From: Actinomadura hallensis
GTDB lineage: Bacteria > Actinomycetota > Actinomycetes > Streptosporangiales > Streptosporangiaceae
DNA length: 64,000 nt
Assembly (NCBI RefSeq): GCF_006716765.1
Contig: NZ_VFPO01000001.1
Location: 4,960,001-5,024,000, forward strand
Direction: 5' to 3'
Part shown: in pieces, positions 6,489 through 13,311 of the stretch
Layout of the letters: every line of letters begins with the position of its first letter
Numbering within the stretch: the first letter of the stretch is position 1
Position numbers and translations under genes: made by a program
Notes under the pieces: generated by a model
What the model saw: the letters and a program-made list of their open reading frames with translations, nothing else
What the model was told of the DNA's origin: nothing
The model's database searches: none

Positions 6489-7469
6489 TCATCCGAACCG
6501 TTCCCGCAGGGCCGGGAGGAGGTCGGCCTCCGCCCAGGTGCGGAAGTCCTTCTGGTTCTCGGCGCCGGACTGGCAGAGGGCGAGGTGCGTGAAGCCCGCG
6601 TCCGCGAACTTCCGGACGGCCTCGATGTAGTCGTCCACGTCGTCGCCGCACGGCACCGACTCGGCGACGTCCTCGGGGCGGACGAGCCGTGTGACGGCCT
6701 CGAAGTTCACCGGGCCGGGCAGCTCCGCCATCACCTTCCACCCCGGCGCCGAGAACCGCCAGATCCGGTGCGCCCGCTCCTTGCACTCCTCGTAGTCGGT
6801 TCCGAAGGAGACGGGGATCTGCCCGTAGACGGGCTTGCCCTCGCCGCCCTCCTCGCGGAACCGCTCCACGACCTCCCTGACGGGCTGGTCCGAGATGAAC
6901 AGGTCGCCCTGCCGCGCGGCCAGGCGCCCGGCGCGCGGGCCGTCCCCGGCGATCCCGATGGGCACGGGACGGTCCGGCAGGTCGTACAGCTTCGCGGAGT
7001 CGACGGTGAAGTGCCGCCCCCGGTAGCCGACGTAGTCGCCGCCGAACAGCGCCCGGATGATCTCGACGGCCTCGGCGAGCATCTCGTGCCGCACGTCCAC
7101 CGACGGCCAGCCGCGCCCGACGACGTGCTCGTTGAGGTTCTCGCCCGCCCCGAGCCCGAGGGTGAACCGCCCGTCCGACAGCACCCCCACCGTGGCGGCC
7201 TTCTGCGCGACGACGGCCGGGTGGTAGCGCATGATCGGGCAGGTCACCTGCGTCATGAGCGGGATGCGGTGGGTGGCCTGGGCCAGCGCGCCCAGCACCG
7301 ACCAGGTGTAGGCGGAGTGGCCCTGGTCCTCCAGCCACGGGAAGTAGTGGTCCGAGACGGCCGCGTAGTCGAAACCTGCCTCCTCGGCCTCCACCGCGTC
7401 GGCGACGAGCTGCTTGGGCGGTGTCTGCTCGCAGAGCAGCGTGTATCCGAATTCCATGAGTGCCCGCAT
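6489..7469 (-). CDS. F420-type LLM-class oxidoreductase (G6PDH-like subfamily)
   Basis: A 326-residue TIM-barrel, luciferase-like oxidoreductase. The opening MEFGYTLLCEQTPPKQLV, the AVSDHYFPW segment, RIPLMTQVTCPIMRYHPAVV and the FTLGLGAGENLNEHVVG motif closely fit the actinobacterial subfamily related to F420-dependent glucose-6-phosphate dehydrogenase. Members use deazaflavin F420 to oxidise or reduce diverse substrates in the cytosol; the substrate here is not evident. ATGs at 7469 and 7457 are both possible starts. The longer frame to 7589 is discarded because its N-terminus is low-complexity. It is convergent with the gene ending at 6361 and divergent from the RiPP-like locus. Confidence 0.85.
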   Translation of the reverse strand: MRALMEFGYTLLCEQTPPKQLVADAVEAEEAGFDYAAVSDHYFPWLEDQGHSAYTWSVLGALAQATHRIPLMTQVTCPIMRYHPAVVAQKAATVGVLSDGRFTLGLGAGENLNEHVVGRGWPSVDVRHEMLAEAVEIIRALFGGDYVGYRGRHFTVDSAKLYDLPDRPVPIGIAGDGPRAGRLAARQGDLFISDQPVREVVERFREEGGEGKPVYGQIPVSFGTDYEECKERAHRIWRFSAPGWKVMAELPGPVNFEAVTRLVRPEDVAESVPCGDDVDDYIEAVRKFADAGFTHLALCQSGAENQKDFRTWAEADLLPALRERFG

Positions 7470-7603
7470 ACCCGCGTCCACGCCCTGAACCCAGCGGCAC
7501 GGACACGCGGCTCGCCGCCGTGCGGCCGAGGGCCGCTCCCTCACCGGAGAGCGCGTCGCGCGGGTGGTCCAAGAACCCTGGGAGGACACCGACCGGACGG
7601 CAC

Positions 7604-7633
7604 TTGATCACACAGAGTGATGTCTGTTATACG
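7604..7633 (+). promoter_or_regulatory. Promoter candidate of precursor gene 1 (TTGATC / TATACG)
   Basis: TTGATC at 7604-7609 and TATACG at 7628-7633 with an 18-nt spacer. The -10 element and 5' leader are repeated in front of precursor gene 2 (TATACG at 8085-8090), but the -35 there is weaker (CTGACT). The spacing is seen directly; activity is inferred. Confidence 0.55.
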
Positions 7634-7718
7634 TTGAGCTACCTGCCTCTGACCGGAGGCGGGAAAGGGACATCCGGTATCCACCTTGGACTCCGGGCGC
7701 AACAAGAAGAGGAACCAC

Positions 7719-7949
7719 ATGAAGTCCTACACCTACACCGAGCTGGACGAGCTGACCGGCGAGGTCCTGCCCGAGCGCGCCGTCCTGTCCACCCTTCTCG
7801 CGGGTGGCGGCCACGACGGCGGCGGCGCCATCGTCTCGCCGCAGTGCCAGGGCGTCGTGGCCGTCAACCAGGGCCTCGCGGGCGTCGCCGGCGCGACCAA
7901 CAGCTCGTCGATGCAGTGCGTCGGCGCCACCGTGATCGCGGGCGGCTGA
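7719..7949 (+). CDS. RiPP-type precursor peptide, copy 1
   Basis: A 76-residue peptide with precursor architecture. Residues 1-27 look like a leader, with ELDELTGEVLPERAVLS as the part shared with the third precursor. Residues 28-36 are a Gly/His/Asp hinge (AGGGHDGGG). Residues 37-76 look like a core rich in Gly, Ala, Val, Ser and Asn, with exactly two cysteines (C43, C67). The ATG has AGAGGA 6-8 nt upstream; an extension to 7686 is discarded. The nearby PqqD/M50 protein is the obvious candidate for leader binding and cleavage. No lanthionine, radical-SAM or YcaO enzyme is adjacent, so the product may simply be a disulfide-bridged peptide. The class is not one I can name with confidence. Confidence 0.8.
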   Translation: MKSYTYTELDELTGEVLPERAVLSTLLAGGGHDGGGAIVSPQCQGVVAVNQGLAGVAGATNSSSMQCVGATVIAGG

Positions 7950-7984
7950 CCCACACGAGCATGACCGCGGGCCACAGCCCGCAC

Positions 7985-8020
7985 GGAAGGGCTGGTGTTC
8001 TCCCGCCAGCCCTTCCTTTT
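7985..8020 (+). terminator. Intrinsic terminator of precursor gene 1
   Basis: Perfect 11-bp stem GGAAGGGCTGG against CCAGCCCTTCC, a 10-nt loop and a TTTT tail, 36 bases after the stop. It is a classical rho-independent terminator. Confidence 0.85.
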
Positions 8021-8175
8021 ACCGCAGAAGCGGCGGTCCCACCGGTCGGTGCCCGGCTCACTGACTACCTACAGTCATGTGTGGTATACGTAGAGCTACC
8101 TGCCTCTATCCGGAGGCGGGAAAGGGACATCCGGTATCCACCTTGGACTCCGGGCGCAACAAGAAGAGGAACCAC

Positions 8176-8409
8176 ATGAAGTCCTACACCTACACCGAGC
8201 TGGACGAGCTGACCGGCGAGGTCCTGCCCGAGCGCGCCGTCCTGTCCACCCTCCTCGCGGGCGGCGGCCACCACGGCGGCGGCGGCGCCATCGTCGTCCC
8301 GCAGTGCCAGGGCGTCGTGGCCGTCAACCAGGGCCTCGCGGGCCTCCTGGGCGCGACCAACAGCTCGTCGATGCAGTGCGTCGGCGCCACCGTGATCGCG
8401 GGCGGCTGA
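8176..8409 (+). CDS. RiPP-type precursor peptide, copy 2
   Basis: A 77-residue near-duplicate of the previous peptide. The leader through residue 31 is identical. Changes are confined to the hinge (HHGGGG replacing HDGGG, one residue longer), VVP for VSP, and GLLG for GVAG inside the core. The two cysteines are kept (C44, C68). Ribosome site, upstream leader and downstream terminator are also copied. Identical leader with a slightly varied core is what is expected when duplicated precursor genes diversify under one maturation enzyme. Confidence 0.8.
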   Translation: MKSYTYTELDELTGEVLPERAVLSTLLAGGGHHGGGGAIVVPQCQGVVAVNQGLAGLLGATNSSSMQCVGATVIAGG

Positions 8410-8444
8410 CCCACACGAGCATGACCGCGGGCCACGGCCCGCGC

Positions 8445-8480
8445 GGAAGGGCTGGTGTTCTCCCGCCAGCCCTTCCTGTT
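8445..8480 (+). terminator. Terminator of precursor gene 2
   Basis: The same GGAAGGGCTGG stem-loop as after copy 1, ending in CTGTTCTT rather than TTTT. It may be leaky, allowing read-through into precursor 3 and the protease gene, which have no obvious promoter of their own. Confidence 0.7.
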
Positions 8481-8507
8481 CTTCTCGAACGACCCGAAGG
8501 CGAATCG

Positions 8508-8753
8508 ATGAGCCAGACCAACCCTCGCAAGATCACCTACGCGGACCTCGACCGGCTGTCGGGCGAGGTCCTCCCCGGACGGCTGCTGCTGTCGGCCGTC
8601 GGACGGGGCGGGGGAGGCACCGAGGCGGTGTACGCGTGCCAGTACACCCACTCGGCGGGAACCTCCGGCCTGCTCGGCACCGGCCTGCTGGCCCAGCCGG
8701 AACAGACGACGCTGACCTGCTTCCCCGTCTCCATCTATCACCACGGTTCATGA
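8508..8753 (+). CDS. RiPP-type precursor peptide, divergent third member
   Basis: An 81-residue peptide sharing only the leader logic with the two preceding genes: ITYADLDRLSGEVLPGRLLLS aligns with YTELDELTGEVLPERAVLS, followed by a glycine hinge (GRGGGG). The core is unrelated in sequence (YACQYTHSAGTSG, then TLTCFPVSIYHHGS) but again has exactly two cysteines (C44, C71) with similar spacing. Its TGA overlaps the ATG of the metalloprotease gene (ATGA), tying the two products together. The ribosome site is weak (AAGGCG). Confidence 0.75.
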   Translation: MSQTNPRKITYADLDRLSGEVLPGRLLLSAVGRGGGGTEAVYACQYTHSAGTSGLLGTGLLAQPEQTTLTCFPVSIYHHGS

Positions 8754-10111
8754 GCACCCCGGCGGACCAGGCCACCGGCGAGGCCGACGCCCCGAAGGCG
8801 CTCGTCTTCCCGACCCTCGCCGAGGGGGCCGAGCTCGTCGGCGAGTTCAAGAACTCCGGCTACCGGGAACCGCCCCAGCTGGTGTGCCTCCCCAACCGCC
8901 AGCTGGTCCGGCTGCCGCCGCTGCTGTTCCACGTCGCCGAGGCGCTGCACGACCACCGGCACCTCGCCGGGACGCGCGACGTCCCCGCGGCGCTGGAGGA
9001 GGTCGCCGCGGCGGTCGGCGAGCGGGCGGGCGCCCGGCTGACCGCCGAGCAGATCGTCTACCTGGTCGACCGCAAGCTCGCGCCCCTGGGCGTGACCGCC
9101 TACAGCGACGGCACGGCACCGCCGACGGTCAAGGCCAACCCGTTCCTGGGACTGAAGTTCAAGGTCGGCGTGTGCCCGGAACGCGTCACCTGGATCATCG
9201 GCGGGCTGTTCGCCTGGCTGCTCAGGCCGCTGATCGTCGTCCCGGTGGTCGCCGCCGTCCTCGCGGCCGAGGTGTGGCTGTTCACCAGCCGCTCCGTCGC
9301 GGAGGCGCTCCAGCAGACCCTCCTCGTCCCCGTCAGCATCCTGCTGATCATGGGCCTGGGGGTGCTGTCGTGCGTCTTCCACGAGTTCGGGCACGCGGCG
9401 GCCTGCCGATACGGCGGCGTCCGGCCCGGCGTCATGGGATGCGGCATCTACATCGTGTGGCCCGCCTTCTTCACCGACATCACCGAGTCGTACCGCCTCG
9501 GGCGTGCGGGCCGCCTCCGCGCCGACCTCGCCGGCGTCTACTTCAACGGCATCTTCGTCCTCGCGCTCACGGCGCTCTACCTGGCGACGGGTTTCGAGCC
9601 GGTGCTGGTCGCGGTGCTGTTCGTCAACTTCGAGATGATCCAGCAGCTCCTGCCGACGCTCCGGTTCGACGGGTACTACATCATGTCGGACCTGATCGGG
9701 ATCCCCGACCTGTTCAAGTACATCGGGCCGATCCTGCGCAGGCACCTGCTGCGCCGCCCGCCCGACCCGAGGCTCAAGGAGCTCAAGCTCTGGCCGCAGA
9801 TCTTCGTCACGGCCTGGGTGCTGACGGTGATCCCCCTGCTGGTGCTCCAGCTCGGCTTCATCGTCAGCCAGATCCCCGCGCTGATCGTCAAGGACTGGCA
9901 GCTCATCCGCGGCCTGGTCGCCGCCGCCTCGAACGGGGCGGACACGCTGCAACTGGTCACGTCGGGGCTGCAGATCTTCCTGCTGATCCTGCCGGTGGCC
10001 GGCGTCCTGCTGATCCTGTTCAGCTTCGGCCGGCAGTTCGTGCGGTGGGCGGTCCGGTACGTCAACGGGCCCCCCGCCGATCCGGAAGCGGCGCGCCTGA
10101 ACTCGGCGTGA
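8750..10111 (+). CDS. PqqD-like domain fused to M50 intramembrane zinc metalloprotease
   Basis: A 453-residue membrane protein. The N-terminal 120 residues look like a PqqD-type RiPP recognition element (PPQLVCLPNRQLVRLPPLLF, then LTAEQIVYLVDRKLAPLG). The rest is a multi-pass site-2-type protease: several hydrophobic segments, the zinc motif HEFGH at residues 211-215 in SCVFHEFGHAAACRYGG, and the third-ligand motif RFDGYY with D307. Such proteins bind leader peptides and cleave within or at the membrane; they accompany several RiPP classes, including daptides. Coupled by ATGA to precursor 3. It is probably the sole dedicated maturation or export enzyme here, which would make the locus minimal. 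Family recognition is strong; substrate assignment is by context. Confidence 0.88.
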   Translation: MSTPADQATGEADAPKALVFPTLAEGAELVGEFKNSGYREPPQLVCLPNRQLVRLPPLLFHVAEALHDHRHLAGTRDVPAALEEVAAAVGERAGARLTAEQIVYLVDRKLAPLGVTAYSDGTAPPTVKANPFLGLKFKVGVCPERVTWIIGGLFAWLLRPLIVVPVVAAVLAAEVWLFTSRSVAEALQQTLLVPVSILLIMGLGVLSCVFHEFGHAAACRYGGVRPGVMGCGIYIVWPAFFTDITESYRLGRAGRLRADLAGVYFNGIFVLALTALYLATGFEPVLVAVLFVNFEMIQQLLPTLRFDGYYIMSDLIGIPDLFKYIGPILRRHLLRRPPDPRLKELKLWPQIFVTAWVLTVIPLLVLQLGFIVSQIPALIVKDWQLIRGLVAAASNGADTLQLVTSGLQIFLLILPVAGVLLILFSFGRQFVRWAVRYVNGPPADPEAARLNSA

Positions 10112-10137
10112 CCCGCGCCGTCCGGGACGAGCGCGTG

Positions 10138-10178
10138 CCGGGCGCCCCTCGCCGGGGGGCGCCCGGCATTTGCTTTTC
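10138..10178 (+). terminator. Terminator after the RiPP-like operon
   Basis: Stem CCGGGCGCCCC against GGGGCGCCCGG with a short GC-rich loop, followed by a T-rich CATTTGCTTTTCC, just after the protease stop. Confidence 0.75.
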
Positions 10179-10427
10179 CGCCCGATCCCGAATGCATTTT
10201 ATACAGTTTTTGCCGAACGATTCGAGTGCCGGAACGGCGGGAACCTACTTCGGGTAAGGAGCGAAATCCAGCCCCGTCCCCCTGCCGAGCACGATCATCT
10301 TCCGGGCCCGTCCGGCCCGAAGGCGACCCCGGATCCACGGAGACCGCGGGTCGCACCTCAGCCGCACGACGGCTTCTCCCCCTTCGAAGGCCGGCCGACC
10401 CCGCCGGCGTCTCCGAAAGGCTCCGCA

Positions 10428-11408
10428 TTGCTCCACCGCATCGTCCCCGCGGCATGGGCGGCGGTCCTCGCGCTGCTCATCCCGCTCGTCCCCGGCCCGG
10501 CCCTGGAACGTTCCACCGCCCGGGCCCGAACCGGCGCGGAGGTCGTCGCCGAGACGTCCGTCGCGCCCCGCACCGTGGACCTGACCATCGACTCCCCGGC
10601 CATGGGCCGCCGCGAGAAGGTCCGGCTCCTCCTCCCGCGCGGCTGGTCGAAGGACGCCGCCCGGACCTGGCCCGCCCTCTGGCTCCTGCACGGCGGAGTC
10701 GACGACTACACCGCCTGGACGCGCGACACCGACGTCGCCGAACTCACCGCCCGCTCCGGCGTCATCGTCGTCATGCCGAACGGCGGGCGGTGCGGCAATT
10801 ACTCCGACTGGTGGAACTACGGAAACGGCGGATCACCCCGGTGGGAGACGTTCCATATGAGCGAACTACGGCGGATTCTCGAAAACGAGTACAACGCCGG
10901 GAATGCACGGGTGATCGCCGGGAATTCCATGGGCGGGCTCGGCGCGATGCTGTACGCCGCCCGATTCCCCGGGACGTTCAGGGCCGCCGCCGCGTTCAGC
11001 GGATATCTGCACACCCTCCACGGCCACAGGCGGGGCGACTCCTCGACCGGCTGGGGCCCGGCGCTGGCGTGCCCCGGCACCGACTGGCGCCGCGTCTGGG
11101 GCCACCCCGACGACCAGGCCGCGATCTGGCGCGCGCACAACCCGACCGACCTCGCGGAGCGGCTGCGCGGCGTCCGGCTGTGGGTGGCCAGCGGAAACGG
11201 CAGGCGCGGCCCGCTCGGCGGGCTGCCGTTCACCGACCCCGTCGAGGCGGCGGCCCGCGAGCACGCGCGCGCGTTCACCGGCCGGCTGCGCGAGATCGGC
11301 GTCCCCGTCACGACCCGGTTCTACGACGGGCAGCACGACTGGCCGTACTGGCGGCGCGAGCTGCACGAGGCGTACCCGATGCTGATGGACGCCCTCGGGG
11401 CCCGGTAG
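10428..11408 (+). CDS. Secreted alpha/beta-hydrolase esterase (esterase D/Ag85 type)
   Basis: A 326-residue exported hydrolase. After a TTG start with GAAAGG 7 nt upstream comes a Sec signal peptide (LLHRIVPAAWAAVLALLIPL). The fold has the strand WPALWLLHGGVDDYTAW, the nucleophile elbow GNSMGG, and a late GQHDWPYW that supplies the catalytic histidine. This pattern fits PF00756 (esterase D, mycolyltransferase-like), which acts on acyl esters outside the membrane. The long in-frame extension to 10170 has no ribosome site. It follows the RiPP-like locus after a terminator and is probably a separate transcription unit. Confidence 0.85.
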   Translation: MLHRIVPAAWAAVLALLIPLVPGPALERSTARARTGAEVVAETSVAPRTVDLTIDSPAMGRREKVRLLLPRGWSKDAARTWPALWLLHGGVDDYTAWTRDTDVAELTARSGVIVVMPNGGRCGNYSDWWNYGNGGSPRWETFHMSELRRILENEYNAGNARVIAGNSMGGLGAMLYAARFPGTFRAAAAFSGYLHTLHGHRRGDSSTGWGPALACPGTDWRRVWGHPDDQAAIWRAHNPTDLAERLRGVRLWVASGNGRRGPLGGLPFTDPVEAAAREHARAFTGRLREIGVPVTTRFYDGQHDWPYWRRELHEAYPMLMDALGAR

Positions 11409-11492
11409 GCGCCCGGCGGCGACACGGGGACCCGGCCGCGCGGCGGTCGCGGCGAGCGCAGTGGGCTCGGCGAGCGCGGCGGGCGGCGCCGG

Positions 11493-12710
11493 TCAGGGCG
11501 ACTTGATCGGCGCCATGTCACCCCTGGGCACGCCGTGCGGCCCGTGCCACTCGAGGAGCAGGACGGTGGCGTCGTCGTCCAGCCGCCCGTCGTGGTGGCC
11601 GAGGATGCTGTGGATGAGCCGCCGCAGCGTCTCCGGGACGGCCATCCCGTCGGCGTTGCTGCGGACGATGAAGTCCACGAACCGCTGGAACCCGAACTCG
11701 TGCCTGTCCGGGTCCCGCGCCTCGATGATGCCGTCGGAGTACAGCAGCAGCCGGTCCCCCGGCTCGAGCTGCACGGTGCACACCTCGGGGACGATCTCAA
11801 GGTCGGTGCCGAGCGGCGTTCCCGGACTGCATTTCAGCTCCCTCACCTTGCGTCCCCCGCGCAGGACGACCGGCTCGGGGTGGCCGTACAGGACCCACGA
11901 CAGGAAGCCCGTCCGGATGTTCAGCTCCGCCAGCGCCGCCGTCACGAACCTGCCGCCGGCCTGCTCGACCAGTTCGTCCTCGATCCGCTGCCCCGTCTCG
12001 ACGAGGCCGGCCCCCTGGAGCCTGGCGTTGCGGCAGGCGGCCACGGCGAGCGCGGACGTCAGCCCCGCCGCGGTGTCGTGCCCCATGGCGTCGAAGACGG
12101 CGAGGTGGACGGTGTCGCCCGCGAGGGCGTAGTCGAAGGTGTCGCCGCCCAGCCGGTACGCCGGCTCCAGCGCCGCGCCGATCACGACCTGGTCGTTGGC
12201 GAACGTCAGCGGCGGCATGAGCCGCCACTGGATCTCCGCCGACACCGTCATCGGCCCGGTCCGCATCAGCCGGGACAGGGAGTCGCTGTACGGCCCCTTG
12301 CTGACGATGATGAGCGCGACGATCCCGGCCAGGTACTCGGCGTCGGCCATGGCCTGCGCGTCGTCCGTGCGGATCGTCACGCGGATCACCCCGATCCGCT
12401 CGGCGCCGTCGAGGACGGGCAGCCAGCGCTCGCATCTCCCGTCGTCGAAGACCCGGCCGGTCACGGCCTCGACGGTCTGGTACGCCCGGCCCGGCAGCGT
12501 CCCCTGGATCGGGTACTCGGCCACCTCGTCCCCGGGGTCCCGGCCGGCGTCGTGGCCCTTGCCGGTCAGCAGCCGCAGGACCGTCTGCTGCAGGTCGGCC
12601 ACATAGATCAGGACGTCGTGGACGCCGACGTCCTTCGCGTACTCGCACACCGCGCCCGGCAGCTGCTCCATCGACATCAGGTGGCTCGCGGTGAGCAGTT
12701 CCCTCAGCAT
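11493..12710 (-). CDS. GAF-like sensor with SpoIIE/PP2C phosphatase domain
   Basis: A 405-residue cytosolic phosphatase of the SpoIIE/RsbU type, which dephosphorylates anti-anti-sigma factors in partner-switching cascades. Residues 1-150 resemble a GAF-type sensor (DVLIYVADLQQTVLRLLTGK). The PP2C core follows with metal-site motifs GGDTFDYA, DAMGHDTAAGL, LLLYSDGIIEARD and LDDDATVLLLEW. No kinase or anti-sigma partner gene is adjacent, so the target is unknown. The ATG at 12710 is used; an internal ATG at residue 12 is possible. Confidence 0.88.
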   Translation of the reverse strand: MLRELLTASHLMSMEQLPGAVCEYAKDVGVHDVLIYVADLQQTVLRLLTGKGHDAGRDPGDEVAEYPIQGTLPGRAYQTVEAVTGRVFDDGRCERWLPVLDGAERIGVIRVTIRTDDAQAMADAEYLAGIVALIIVSKGPYSDSLSRLMRTGPMTVSAEIQWRLMPPLTFANDQVVIGAALEPAYRLGGDTFDYALAGDTVHLAVFDAMGHDTAAGLTSALAVAACRNARLQGAGLVETGQRIEDELVEQAGGRFVTAALAELNIRTGFLSWVLYGHPEPVVLRGGRKVRELKCSPGTPLGTDLEIVPEVCTVQLEPGDRLLLYSDGIIEARDPDRHEFGFQRFVDFIVRSNADGMAVPETLRRLIHSILGHHDGRLDDDATVLLLEWHGPHGVPRGDMAPIKSP

Positions 12711-12762
12711 CGGCTCACCGCCCTGCCGCTCGCCGCCGTGGCCCGTCCCTGCCCCGGCACGG

Positions 12763-13251
12763 CTACCCGGCCCCTCGTCGCGTATCGGCCGCCCGGTCGG
12801 ACGCGGGCCACACGTAGGGGAGGTCGCCGGGCACGTCCGGGAAGAGTTCGCGGTAGTGGGCGGGGTCCTTGCGGACGAGCGCCGACCGGTGGCTCAGGTG
12901 GAAGGCGTGATCGCCGAGCCAGGGCGGCAGGTCCCCGGCGGCGGCCAGGCTCTCCTGGTCGCGCGGGGACCGCACGCCGGTCGCGGCGTCCAGGTCGGCC
13001 AGGAGCGTCCCCGCGCAGGTGTCGTCGTGCCCGAGGTCGCACCAGCGGCGGCAGATCTCCAGGCCGTACCGGACGAGCGCCTCCTCGTAGCCCGTCCACA
13101 TCAGCGCCGCCGGGTGGCGCCGCCAGCCGTACCCGGGCACGGTGAGGGCGCGCAGCACCTGGATCGCCTCGACCCGCTGCTTGCCGAGCCTGCGCGGGTC
13201 GAGGGCGCGGGCCGTGGCGGCGAAGTCCGCGTACGGCAGGAAGGTCTGCAC
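12763..13251 (-). CDS. MSMEG_6728 family protein (pyrimidine-dimer glycosylase-like fold)
   Basis: A 162-residue cytosolic protein. The opening MQTFLPYADFAATARALDPR, then RLGKQRVEAIQVLRALTVPG and HPAALMWTGYEEALVRYG, is the signature of the actinobacterial MSMEG_6728 group, related to T4 endonuclease V-type PF03013 proteins. The biochemical role of this group is not established; a DNA-repair link is inferred from the fold only. The GTG start has GGAGG upstream. Monocistronic, convergent with none. Confidence 0.85.
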   Translation of the reverse strand: MQTFLPYADFAATARALDPRRLGKQRVEAIQVLRALTVPGYGWRRHPAALMWTGYEEALVRYGLEICRRWCDLGHDDTCAGTLLADLDAATGVRSPRDQESLAAAGDLPPWLGDHAFHLSHRSALVRKDPAHYRELFPDVPGDLPYVWPASDRAADTRRGAG

Positions 13252-13311
13252 GGCCGTGCCTCCGTCCTCCTCTGTCGCCCCCTCCCTACCCCTCAGGCGC
13301 GTACGAGCACG

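Larger units (their letters stand above)
7628..8480 (+). repeat. Tandem duplication of a complete promoter-gene-terminator unit
   Basis: Unit A (about 7628-8020) and unit B (about 8085-8480) are nearly identical, offset by 457 bp at the start codons. Each carries the TATACGT -10, a leader with a GCCTC/GAGGC hairpin, the same AGAGGA ribosome site, the precursor gene, and the same 11-bp stem terminator. Unit B has one extra codon. The AT-richer tails beyond the terminators differ. Confidence 0.9.

Noticed and set aside
7628..8480. CRISPR-like or phage-repeat reading of the duplicated unit
   Set aside because: Two 400-bp units with coding sequence, promoter and terminator, not short regularly spaced repeats.
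7719..10111. Daptide cluster
   Set aside because: No aminotransferase, decarboxylase or methyltransferase genes adjacent; only the PqqD/M50-type element is shared.
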